DNA from: JAKJBL01 sp964461335
GTDB taxonomy: Bacteria > Bacillota > Clostridia > Christensenellales > CAG-138
Assembly: GCA_964461335.1 (NCBI GenBank)
Contig: CAYWTY010000006.1
Location: forward strand, 1 to 37,279
Length of the DNA stretch: 37,279 nt
Direction of reading: 5' to 3'
The translations under genes were made by a program, and so were the position numbers. The notes beneath the pieces were generated by a model. It was not told where the DNA came from and did not search any database. It saw only the letters and a program-made list of their open reading frames with translations. Below are positions 14,987 to 22,311 of the stretch, piece by piece (the stretch's first letter is position 1; each line of letters begins with the position of its first letter).

Positions 14987-15676
14987 TTGAAACGCTCAGA
15001 AATTAACAAAGCAATTCGAAATATGGAAGCAATGGCGCTTTCCCACAGGTTTTCGCTGCCGCCCTTTTGCAGCTTTACACCCGAAGAGTGGAGAGATAAA
15101 AACGAAGAATACGATGAAATCCGCTCTAATATGCTTGGCTGGGATATTACAGACTATGGCCTTGGCGAATTTTCGAAAATTGGGTTTTCACTTATAACCT
15201 TACGCAACGGAAACCCGAAAGACAAGGTACGCTACCCCAAAAGCTATGCTGAGAAGCTTTTATACCTTGAGGAAGGTCAGTATGCGCCCATGCATTTTCA
15301 TTGGGCAAAGATGGAGGATATAATTAACCGGGCAGGCGGCAATATCTTAATTCGCGTATACAACTCAACACCTGATGAAGCGGGCTTTTTAGATACTGAT
15401 GTGGCAGTTGAGCAGGACGGGCGCACATACTATGTGCCTGCTGGCACGCAGGTACGCTTAACCCCTGGCGAAAGCATTACCATCCCCCCCTATTTGTACC
15501 ATGACTTTTCGGTGGAAGAGGGGCATGGGCCAGTGCTTTTAGGGGAGGTTTCCATGTGTAACGATGATGTAAACGACAACCGCTTCCATTCCCCAGTTGG
15601 GCGATACTCAACAATTGAAGAAGATGAGCCCCCTTACAGACTCTTGTGCAACGAGTATCCTGAAGCTAAAAGCTGA
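14987..15676 (+). CDS. D-lyxose isomerase-like cupin protein
   Basis: Cupin protein of 229 residues starting at TTG six bases after AGGAGGAT; this start was preferred over an upstream ATG that has no ribosome binding site. It matches the D-lyxose ketol-isomerase type, which interconverts D-lyxose and D-xylulose or related sugars. Visible are a long N-terminal helical arm, a metal-binding segment with His-x-His (APMHFHWAKMEDIINRAGG), and a second cupin segment (GESITIPPYLYHDFSVEEG). It is transcribed alone and ends at a strong terminator. With the divergent AraC regulator it suggests a pentose or sugar-acid pathway. The exact sugar cannot be told. Confidence 0.82.
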   Translation: MKRSEINKAIRNMEAMALSHRFSLPPFCSFTPEEWRDKNEEYDEIRSNMLGWDITDYGLGEFSKIGFSLITLRNGNPKDKVRYPKSYAEKLLYLEEGQYAPMHFHWAKMEDIINRAGGNILIRVYNSTPDEAGFLDTDVAVEQDGRTYYVPAGTQVRLTPGESITIPPYLYHDFSVEEGHGPVLLGEVSMCNDDVNDNRFHSPVGRYSTIEEDEPPYRLLCNEYPEAKS

Positions 15677-15705
15677 CTGTTTAGTTGCATTTAACAAGCG
15701 ACTAA

Positions 15706-15730
15706 AAGCCGGGCTGTACCCGGCTTTTTT
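15706..15730 (+). terminator. Intrinsic terminator after the isomerase gene
   Basis: AAGCCGGG and CCCGGCTT form an 8-bp stem with a CTGTA loop followed by TTTT. It lies between convergent genes; on the minus strand the hairpin is followed by TTTT as well, so it may stop both. Confidence 0.9.
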
Positions 15731-15750
15731 AACCTATTTGGTCTTAACTT

Positions 15751-16734
15751 TCAGGGCTTTTCTCCTGGGTAGTACATGTTCCAGCTGTGCCGAATAGTAT
15801 CCATAAGCTCCATAATTCTTATAGTTTGGCTATGCGGCATCTTAGGGCATTCAAGCCAACCGTTTTCCATTGCCTCGAGCATTGCGAGCACCTCATATTC
15901 AAAGCCCGTAATTTGCGGCGGCCTATCATTTTGCTCTATAAGGTTATAGTCCTTGTCAAAAACGCGGAGCGATTCGAAGTTGTTTACATTATCCACTATC
16001 GCAAAACCCGTTTCGCCATAAAGTACGCCCATACGGTCGGTTATTGATATAACACTGCTGTGCAAAGTTGCAGTTCTGCCGTCTGAATACTCTAAAACAA
16101 GCGAATTTTGCATGTCCACACCCGACTCGCTCATTACACATGAGGATGTGACCTTTTTAATGTCATCGCCAAAAAGCATTGAAGCAAAGTTGAGTGTGTA
16201 GACGCCTACATCTAACAGGCTGCCGCCTGCAAGCGCAGGGTCGTTAACGCGCGGCACATGGAACACATTGTAGCCTAGATTTGCGCTAAGGGATATTACT
16301 CTGCCTATTTTACCGCTTTTTACAAACTCTTTAAGGGTTTGCGCCATAGGCATATAGCGCGGCCAAAATGCTTCAGCAATAAGCACTTTGCGCTCAGCAG
16401 CAAGCGCAAGTACTTCCTTTGCCTCCTGGCTAGTTTTTGTAAACGCCTTTTCGCAAAGTACAGGCTTGCCTGCCAAGATACAGCATTTTGCCTGCTCCGC
16501 ATGGTGTGAGTGAGGGGTTGCAATATAAATAAAATCAACCTCCGGGTCACTCCAAAGTTCCTTGTAAGAGCCGTAAGCTTTTTCAAACCCATGCGCAGCT
16601 TTAAACGCCTCAGCTTTGCTAAGTTCACGCGAAGCTATTGCATATGGAGCAACATTCTCCATTTGCCCTATAGTGTTTGCCATCTTTACAGCGATGTTGC
16701 CTGCGCCGAGAATACCCATCTTTTTTTGTTTCAT
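15751..16734 (-). CDS. Gfo/Idh/MocA-family NAD(P)-dependent oxidoreductase
   Basis: Oxidoreductase of 327 residues. An N-terminal Rossmann fold with GAGNIA at about 10-15 is followed by FIYIATPHSHHAEQA and the family's EKAF segment (PVLCEKAFTK), where the Lys is the usual catalytic residue. The C-terminal domain has the GGSLLDVGVYTLNFA signature. Members oxidise or reduce hydroxyl groups of sugars, inositols and related diols. The start ATG follows GGGAGGCGAAA. It converges on the isomerase gene and shares its terminator, but has its own promoter, so the link with the glycyl radical cluster is by position only. Confidence 0.9.
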   Translation of the reverse strand: MKQKKMGILGAGNIAVKMANTIGQMENVAPYAIASRELSKAEAFKAAHGFEKAYGSYKELWSDPEVDFIYIATPHSHHAEQAKCCILAGKPVLCEKAFTKTSQEAKEVLALAAERKVLIAEAFWPRYMPMAQTLKEFVKSGKIGRVISLSANLGYNVFHVPRVNDPALAGGSLLDVGVYTLNFASMLFGDDIKKVTSSCVMSESGVDMQNSLVLEYSDGRTATLHSSVISITDRMGVLYGETGFAIVDNVNNFESLRVFDKDYNLIEQNDRPPQITGFEYEVLAMLEAMENGWLECPKMPHSQTIRIMELMDTIRHSWNMYYPGEKP

Positions 16735-16774
16735 TTTCGCCTCCCAAAGCTAGCTCTGTTTTAAGAATATATTT

Positions 16775-16804
16775 AGAATAGCGCATCTTCACCCTTTAAC
16801 TCAA
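16775..16804 (-). promoter_or_regulatory. Promoter of the Gfo/Idh/MocA gene
   Basis: Minus-strand -35 TTGAGT (16799-16804) and -10 TATTCT (16775-16780) with an 18-base spacer, about 40 bases before the start codon. Confidence 0.5.
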
Positions 16805-16862
16805 GCGCTTTATGCAGTATTTCCATCTTTTACTCTGCTTAAAAGGGTCCTTCTCTTGCGGC

Positions 16863-16891
16863 TTGACAATTATTGCGCTATGCATTATTAT
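16863..16891 (+). promoter_or_regulatory. Promoter of the metF operon
   Basis: Perfect -35 TTGACA (16863-16868) and -10 TATTAT (16886-16891) with a 17-base spacer. The expected start at about 16898 puts the leader peptide ORF 20-25 bases into the transcript. Confidence 0.8.
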
Positions 16892-16920
16892 GCTTTAAAA
16901 GAACGAAGAGGATAGCGGCC

Positions 16921-17010
16921 ATGAAGCAGCCCCAAAATAAAACAATGATGATGCCCATGTGTGGGATGATGCGTCCCACACTGTTTTTGGTGTTGCGAAT
17001 GCCGCTTTAA
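16921..17010 (+). CDS. Methionine-rich leader peptide of the metF operon
   Basis: ORF of 29 codons with AGAGGA eight bases before the ATG. Eight residues are Met; seven of these lie at positions 9-11, 13, 16, 17 and 27, including the cluster TMMMPMCGMM. It sits between the promoter and a terminator that precede metF, an activation-domain gene and metH, the genes that make methionine from homocysteine and methyl-tetrahydrofolate. That is the layout of amino-acid attenuation (as in trp, his or leu leaders). When charged Met-tRNA is short, the ribosome should pause on the Met cluster and let the antiterminator form. It is too short for usual gene callers and is probably not annotated elsewhere. 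Confidence 0.75.
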   Translation: MKQPQNKTMMMPMCGMMRPTLFLVLRMPL

Positions 17011-17063
17011 TAACGGCAAAACAGGTTACGCCCTGTCTCGCAACGCGAGGCAGGGCTTTTTTT
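16959..17063 (+). promoter_or_regulatory. metF operon transcription attenuator
   Basis: Ordered pairings: an 8-bp hairpin within the Met codons (16959-16966 with 16974-16981); an antiterminator of nine pairs, one of them G-U (16990-16998, GTGTTGCGA, with 17038-17046, TCGCAACGC), enclosing two small hairpins (17000-17004 with 17014-17018, and 17021-17025 with 17032-17036); and the terminator (17030-17041 with 17045-17056). Antiterminator and terminator share 17038-17046, so only one can form. A ribosome halted on the Met cluster leaves 16990-16998 free, giving read-through. One reaching the stop codon at 17008-17010 covers it, giving termination. Confidence 0.75.
17030..17063 (+). terminator. 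Intrinsic terminator in the metF leader
   Basis: A 12-bp stem (GCCCTGTCTCGC with GCGAGGCAGGGC, one G-U pair) with an AAC loop, followed by seven T residues. It ends about 30 bases before the metF start codon. Confidence 0.92.
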
Positions 17064-17094
17064 ATAGCAGAGGTAAATGGAAAGGACTAGCGTA

Positions 17095-17976
17095 ATGTAT
17101 ATAAAGGATATGCTAAAAGACAACAGGGTTACTATATCATGCGAACTGTTTCCGCCTAAAGATGAATGGAACATGGAGCGCGCAGAAGCGCTTGTTGGGG
17201 CAACTGCAGCTTTAGACCCTGATTTTATAAGCGTTACTTGCGGCGCAAGCGGCAGCAACTCAAAAAATACGTTAGCTATGGCAGAGTGCATTAAGCAAAG
17301 CAGCTCAGTTGCACTTGCGCACCTAACTTGTGTCTGCTGTTCGCGTGAAGATGTGCTTGGGCTTATTTCACGCCTTAAAGAGGCAGGCATAAAGAATATA
17401 CTTGCGCTTAGGGGGGATATTCCCGAAGGTTATACATTATCCGGAAACAGCCACTTCAAATATGCAAGTGAGCTTGTAGATGTTATAAGAACTCACGGGG
17501 GTTTTTCTATCGGTGCTGCGTGTTACCCTGAAGGCCATGTTTCAAGCGCGAGCCAGCAGGAGGATTTGCTGCATTTAAAAGAAAAAGCAGATGCAGGGTG
17601 CGACTTCCTTACAACCCAAATGTTCTTTGATAATAATATTCTTTATCGGTTTTTATACAAAATTCGTGACATTGGAATAAATATACCTGTGCTAGCCGGG
17701 ATTATGCCTGTAACAAACAAAAAGCAAATTGCAAGGATTATTCAGCTTAGCGGCACTTCGCTCCCTCAGCGCTTTTTAAGCATACTTGATAAATTCGGAG
17801 ACGACCATAAGGCAATGGAGCAGGCAGGTATAGCATATGCAACAGAGCAAATTATCGACTTAATTGCAAACGGAGTGCACGGCATACATATTTACACTAT
17901 GAACAAGCCTGAAATAGCACAAACTATTATGCAAAACATAAGTTTTATAATAAAGCAGGCAAGGCTATGCGGGTAA
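17095..17976 (+). CDS. metF: Methylenetetrahydrofolate reductase
   Basis: Protein of 293 residues of the MetF family, which reduces 5,10-methylene-tetrahydrofolate to 5-methyl-tetrahydrofolate, the methyl donor for MetH. The N terminus TISCELFPPKDE contains the family's conserved Glu. Later conserved parts are SVTCGASGSN, ILALRGDIPEGY, GAACYPEGHV, DAGCDFLTTQMFFDN and GIMPVTNKKQI, followed by GVHGIHIYTMNKPE at the C terminus. The ATG at 17095 follows GGAAAGGA and was preferred to the ATG at 17077, whose ribosome binding site is too close. First structural gene after the Met-leader attenuator; it overlaps the next gene by ten bases. No metV is adjacent. Confidence 0.94.
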   Translation: MYIKDMLKDNRVTISCELFPPKDEWNMERAEALVGATAALDPDFISVTCGASGSNSKNTLAMAECIKQSSSVALAHLTCVCCSREDVLGLISRLKEAGIKNILALRGDIPEGYTLSGNSHFKYASELVDVIRTHGGFSIGAACYPEGHVSSASQQEDLLHLKEKADAGCDFLTTQMFFDNNILYRFLYKIRDIGINIPVLAGIMPVTNKKQIARIIQLSGTSLPQRFLSILDKFGDDHKAMEQAGIAYATEQIIDLIANGVHGIHIYTMNKPEIAQTIMQNISFIIKQARLCG

Positions 17977-18674
17977 ACAGGGACGAAGCGCTAAGGTATC
18001 TTGGCTTTAGTGAAGCAGCCGATAACGAGACTGAGGCAATATTAAACGCATGCATACCTGCGCTTGAAAATGCTGCGTGCTTTAAGTATACCCTGCGCGA
18101 GTTCCCAATTACAGTTTCAAAAAACAGCATAGAGCTAAACGGAGCCTCGCTAAAAAGCAGCGCGCTTGCAAAACACCTAAAGAACTGCACGCACGCGCTA
18201 CTATTCGCTGCAACTCTCGGTACAAAAGTAGACACCCTCATTAAGGCATATTCAAAAACAGATATGCCTGCTTGCCTAGTGCTCCACGCATGCGCTGCAT
18301 CACTTCTTGAAAGTTCTGTTGATGCTGCCCAAGCTGAGCTTAAGGAGATATACGCAAAAAGAGGGCTATGCCTTCACATGCGTTTTTCGCCCGGGTACGC
18401 TGACTTTTCGCTTTCATACCAAAAAATGTTGCTTAGGGTTTTAGATGCGCCAAAAACAATCGGCCTTTCCTGCACAGAGAAGTCAATGCTCATCCCCCTA
18501 AAATCCATAACAGCTTTAATCGGTATTTCAAATTCAGAGATTGAAACTAACAAGAATGCCTGCAGCTGCTGCACACTTCACGAAACCTGCCCCTATAAAA
18601 AGGCTGAAACAGATAAACTAAAGTCAATATGCAACGAACAACTTAACTTAGGAGAAGACAATGGACTTTCGTAA
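17967..18674 (+). CDS. Stand-alone MetH activation (reactivation) domain protein
   Basis: Protein of 235 residues corresponding to the C-terminal SAM-binding activation domain of cobalamin-dependent methionine synthase. The family's core is seen at about residues 135-195: RFSPGYADFSLSYQKMLL, then IGLSCTEKSMLIPLKSITAL. A cysteine-rich segment (CSCCTLHETCPYKK) follows. In the usual MetH this domain is fused at the C terminus and remethylates oxidised cobalamin; the metH gene just downstream lacks it. The same split is known in Thermotoga maritima. Overlaps with metF (10 bases) and metH (14 bases) imply coupled translation and a stoichiometric complex. Confidence 0.88.
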   Translation: MRVNRDEALRYLGFSEAADNETEAILNACIPALENAACFKYTLREFPITVSKNSIELNGASLKSSALAKHLKNCTHALLFAATLGTKVDTLIKAYSKTDMPACLVLHACAASLLESSVDAAQAELKEIYAKRGLCLHMRFSPGYADFSLSYQKMLLRVLDAPKTIGLSCTEKSMLIPLKSITALIGISNSEIETNKNACSCCTLHETCPYKKAETDKLKSICNEQLNLGEDNGLS

Positions 18675-21048
18675 ATTGCTATTAAACTCTATGCTTTTTT
18701 TTGATGGTGCAATGGGCACAATGCTCCAGGCAGAGGGGCTTAACCCAGGTGAAATTCCAGATTGTTATTGCATTAAAAAGCCTGAGGTTGTGCGTGCTGT
18801 ACATGAAGCTTATTTAAATGCCGGGTGCAACATACTTAAAACAAATACTTTCGGCACAAACAGACACAAACTTGAAGGAAGCGGTTATTCTGTAAGCGAA
18901 ATTTCAAAAAAGGCAGTTGACTTAGCAAAAGAAGCAATTCGCGCGAGCAAAGGCTCTGCACACAAATTTGTAGCTTTTGATATAGGCCCTACAGGGAAGC
19001 TCCTTGAGCCGCTTGGAGACCTAAAGTTTGAAAAAGCAGTTTCACTCTTTGGCGAAGCTATTGATGCAGGTGCAAAAGCCGGCGCTGACCTTGTGCTTAT
19101 TGAAACTATGTCCGACACTTACGAGCTTAAGGCAGCAGTACTTGCTGCAAAAGAGCGCTCTAGCCTGCCTATATGCGCAACTGTTACATTAGACCAAAAC
19201 GAACGGCTCATAACAGGCGGGGAACTTGCAGCTGTTGTTTCGCTCCTTGAAGGGTTAGGGGTTGAAGCGCTTGGCTTAAACTGCGGCCTAGGCCCTTTAG
19301 AAATGCTGCCTGTGCTAAAGAAGCTCCGAAAACTTTCATCGCTCCCGCTCATATTAAACCCGAACGCAGGTCTGCCGGAATTTGAAAACGGCAATACAGT
19401 ATATAAACTTTCGCCAAAAGAATTCGCAAAGCTTATGTTAGAGGCAGCAGAAGGCGGCGCACAGCTTTTAGGCGGCTGCTGCGGGACTACACCTCGGCAC
19501 ATTCAAGCGCTTGTAAATGCCTGCAGCGGGCTTTCCCCAAAAATTCCGGAAAAGCGGGCACTTACAGTTGCCTCAAGCGGTATGTGCGCAGTATATTTTG
19601 ATAAAGCGCCTGTGCTTATAGGTGAACGCATTAACCCAACAGGCAAACCCGCCTTAAAGCAGGCGCTTTTAGAAGGCAAGGTTGACTACATTTTAAAAGA
19701 GGCGCTTGGCCAGCAGGCACTTGGCGTACATGTGCTTGATGTAAACGTAGGGCTTCCAGGGCTTGACGAGCCAAAAGTGCTTTTAGATACAGTTAAAAAC
19801 ATTCAAAGCATTTGTGAGCTTCCTTTGCAGCTTGATAGTGCAAACCCTGCTGCATTTGAACTTAGCATGCGCGAGTATAATGGGAAGCCTATCATAAACT
19901 CTGTTAGCGGCAAAAAGGAAAGTATGAGCCAAATCTTCCCGCTTGTTAAAAAATACGGTGGGCTTGTAGTTGCACTTACTCTTGATGAGAACGGAATCCC
20001 AAAAACTGCAGAAGGTCGCCTCGAAATTGCAAAGCGCATTGTTGAAACTGCGCGCCAATTCGGCATTCAAAAAGAAGACCTTCTATTCGACACGCTTACA
20101 ATGGCAGAAAGCGCAGAGGATAATAATGCGCTTGTTACTCTTGAAGCTTTAAAGCTTTTAAAGCAAGAGCTTGGGGTAAAGACAATCCTCGGGGTTTCAA
20201 ACATTTCGTTTGGGCTACCAAACAGAGAGCTTCTTAATGCAGCCTTTTTTTCGCTCGCTCTTGGTGCAGGGCTTGATGCTGCGCTTATAAACCCATATTC
20301 TCAAACAATGCTTGATTCTTACAGGAGCAGTTCTTTGCTCCTTGGCTACGACCCTAAGTGTGCGCAGTACATAAAGCATTACGGAGGAGAAATAGCTAAG
20401 CCTTTAGAAAGGCCAGTAGAAAACCAGGCACCCAAAGAGGCGCTTTGCTACGCAATTAAGCATGGCCTTAAAGCGCAATCAGCAGAAGCTGCAGGCCGTG
20501 CACTTGAAATAGATACGCCGCTTAATATTATTGAAAACATGCTTATGCCTGCGCTTAATGAAATCGGCAATGAATACGAAGCAGGCAAGCGCTTCTTGCC
20601 CCAGCTGCTTTTAAGTGCAGAGGCTGCAAAAGCAGCTTTTGAAGCTGTGCGCCAGCGCTTGGATAAAACCGAGAACGCAGATAAAGGCTGCATAGTTCTC
20701 GCAACTGTTGAAGGAGATGTGCATGATATAGGGAAGAACATTGTAAAGGCGCTCCTTGAAAACTACTGTTTTCGCGTAATCGACCTTGGCAGGGATGTCC
20801 CTAAAGATGCAGTTGTAGATGCGGTTGTTTCTAACGGCGCAAAGCTTGCAGGCCTAAGCGCGCTTATGACAACAACAGTCCCAAGTATGGAGGCTACAAT
20901 TGCACAGCTTAACAAATGCGTGCCGGAATGCAAAATTATGGTTGGAGGTGCAGTGCTTACAGAAGAATTTGCAAAAAAAATAGGCGCTGACTTTTACGGC
21001 AGAAATGCAATGGCTGCTGTTCACTGCGCTAATAAAGTCTATTCTTAA
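18661..21048 (+). CDS. metH: Cobalamin-dependent methionine synthase lacking the activation domain
   Basis: Protein of 795 residues; the usual MetH is about 1,150-1,230. Domains in order: a homocysteine-binding barrel (1-290) with zinc cysteines in GLNCG and GGCCGTTPRHI; a pterin-binding domain (about 310-560) with ERINPTGKPALK; a four-helix cap (about 590-670); and a B12-binding domain (about 675-795) with DVHDIGKNIV, whose His coordinates cobalt. Nothing follows, so reactivation must come from the separate protein encoded upstream. It transfers the methyl group from methyl-tetrahydrofolate to homocysteine. The start ATG follows TTAGGAGAAGAC. Last gene of the operon controlled by the Met leader. 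Confidence 0.94.
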   Translation: MDFRKLLLNSMLFFDGAMGTMLQAEGLNPGEIPDCYCIKKPEVVRAVHEAYLNAGCNILKTNTFGTNRHKLEGSGYSVSEISKKAVDLAKEAIRASKGSAHKFVAFDIGPTGKLLEPLGDLKFEKAVSLFGEAIDAGAKAGADLVLIETMSDTYELKAAVLAAKERSSLPICATVTLDQNERLITGGELAAVVSLLEGLGVEALGLNCGLGPLEMLPVLKKLRKLSSLPLILNPNAGLPEFENGNTVYKLSPKEFAKLMLEAAEGGAQLLGGCCGTTPRHIQALVNACSGLSPKIPEKRALTVASSGMCAVYFDKAPVLIGERINPTGKPALKQALLEGKVDYILKEALGQQALGVHVLDVNVGLPGLDEPKVLLDTVKNIQSICELPLQLDSANPAAFELSMREYNGKPIINSVSGKKESMSQIFPLVKKYGGLVVALTLDENGIPKTAEGRLEIAKRIVETARQFGIQKEDLLFDTLTMAESAEDNNALVTLEALKLLKQELGVKTILGVSNISFGLPNRELLNAAFFSLALGAGLDAALINPYSQTMLDSYRSSSLLLGYDPKCAQYIKHYGGEIAKPLERPVENQAPKEALCYAIKHGLKAQSAEAAGRALEIDTPLNIIENMLMPALNEIGNEYEAGKRFLPQLLLSAEAAKAAFEAVRQRLDKTENADKGCIVLATVEGDVHDIGKNIVKALLENYCFRVIDLGRDVPKDAVVDAVVSNGAKLAGLSALMTTTVPSMEATIAQLNKCVPECKIMVGGAVLTEEFAKKIGADFYGRNAMAAVHCANKVYS

Positions 21049-21150
21049 GTAAAACCCCATATTAAATAAAGGCGCTTATTTCTCAGTTGTTGTTATACCT
21101 GTTTGGCGCATGTTACAATATATATATCCTATACCTTTAAGGAGAGTGTA

Positions 21151-21822
21151 ATGAAAAAGCCTATGAAGGGGCTTGAGACGCTCTTTCCGATTTGGCATGC
21201 GCTTAATGACTCGGAGCGCTCTAAGCTGCTTTTAGAAGCTACGCCGCGAACAGCAGGAAAGGGCACAGTGCTAATGAACGGCAGCGCAGATTGTGTTGGC
21301 TTGTTTTTAATGGAATCAGGGCAGCTGCGCACCTACATAGTTTCTGATGAAGGTAAAGAAATTACGCTATATCGCCTGTTTGAGCGCGATATCTGCCTTT
21401 TTTCCGCCTCCTGCTTAATTTCAAGCCTTCAATTCGATGTTTGGGTAGAAGCAGAACGCGAAAGCAGGTTTTGGGTGCTGCCGGTTGCTACATTTCAACA
21501 CCTAATGGAGGGTTCGCCAGTTGTCGCCAATTATACAAGCGAGCTTATGGCTGCGCGCTTTACTGAAGTAATGTGGCTTATGGAGCAGATTCTTTTCAAG
21601 CGTTTTGATTCGCGCCTTGCCGCTTTTCTGCTTGAAGAAAGCACAGTCGAAGGCTCAGAAACGCTTGCTCTAACTCATGAGCGCATTGCAAACCACCTTG
21701 GCACAGCGCGGGAAGTTGTTACAAGAATGCTTAAATACTTTCAAGAAGAAGGTATGGTTAAGCTTGCCCGCGGCAAGATACAGCTTATTTGCGAAAAAAA
21801 GCTTAATAGCCTTGCTCTTTAA
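21151..21822 (+). CDS. Crp/Fnr-family transcriptional regulator
   Basis: Regulator of 224 residues with an N-terminal cyclic-nucleotide-type effector domain (about 25-140; GLFLMESGQLRTYIVSDEGK, then LYRLFERDICLFSASC). A C-terminal winged helix-turn-helix follows (THERIANHLGTAREVVTRML, about 172-191). The N-terminal Cys pattern of oxygen-sensing Fnr is not present. The start ATG with AAGGAGAGTG was chosen over an upstream ATG at 21103. A -10 like TACAAT (21114-21119) precedes it, with no good -35. It lies directly before the thioredoxin gene, where a GTGA-N5-TCAC dyad could be its target, hinting at redox control. Confidence 0.88.
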   Translation: MKKPMKGLETLFPIWHALNDSERSKLLLEATPRTAGKGTVLMNGSADCVGLFLMESGQLRTYIVSDEGKEITLYRLFERDICLFSASCLISSLQFDVWVEAERESRFWVLPVATFQHLMEGSPVVANYTSELMAARFTEVMWLMEQILFKRFDSRLAAFLLEESTVEGSETLALTHERIANHLGTAREVVTRMLKYFQEEGMVKLARGKIQLICEKKLNSLAL

Positions 21823-21909
21823 GAATAGTTTTATAATGTGACATCATCACTGTAGCATGAAGCATAAAAGGTTATACTAAGGCTATGAATAATGCGGAGG
21901 TTAAAGATT

Positions 21910-22224
21910 ATGCCCGTTATAGAAATTACAAATTCGAATTTTGAAGCAGAAGTGCTTAACTCAAACTTGCCAGTACTCGTCGATTTTTGGGCAGGCTGGT
22001 GCGGCCCTTGCAGAATGATAGGCCCTGTTGTAGAAGAAATTGCCAAAGAAAAGGCAGGTACGCTAAAAGTCGGGAAAGTAAATGTTGATGAGCAAACTCA
22101 GCTTGCAGCCCAATTTGGCGTAATGAGCATTCCTACGCTTGTGCTCTTTAATAATGGGGAAGCAGTAAACAAATCTGTTGGGGTAAAACCTAAAGAAGCA
22201 ATTTTGGATATGCTAAACGCGTAG
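21910..22224 (+). CDS. trxA: Thioredoxin
   Basis: Protein of 104 residues, the standard thioredoxin length, with the active site WAGWCGPCRM (Cys 31 and 34), the DFWAGW strand, and the cis-proline loop in MSIPTLVLF. The canonical WCGPC is intact, so it should reduce protein disulfides in the cytoplasm. The start at the ATG following GCGGAGG was chosen over an upstream alternative at 21892. It lies 87 bases after the Crp/Fnr gene. No thioredoxin reductase gene is next to it. Confidence 0.94.
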   Translation: MPVIEITNSNFEAEVLNSNLPVLVDFWAGWCGPCRMIGPVVEEIAKEKAGTLKVGKVNVDEQTQLAAQFGVMSIPTLVLFNNGEAVNKSVGVKPKEAILDMLNA

Positions 22225-22254
22225 CTTAAGAGCGCAGCAACAAATGTATAGAAG

Positions 22255-22290
22255 TAAAAAAGCAAGCAGATGACGAGCATCTGCTTGCTT
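22255..22290 (-). terminator. Terminator of the Mrp ATPase gene
   Basis: A perfect 13-bp stem (AAGCAAGCAGATG with CATCTGCTTGCTT) with a five-base loop. On the minus strand it is followed by T residues, so it mainly ends the Mrp transcript. It also lies 35 bases after the thioredoxin stop and may act weakly on the plus strand. Confidence 0.85.
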
Positions 22291-22311
22291 AAGTTCGAGA
22301 AATAAATATAT

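Noticed and set aside
16890..17094. SAM riboswitch or T-box upstream of metF
   Set aside because: Neither the SAM-I core nor the T-box TGGNACC-type sequence is visible, and the leader is too short for either; the Met-rich ORF and competing hairpins account for the region.
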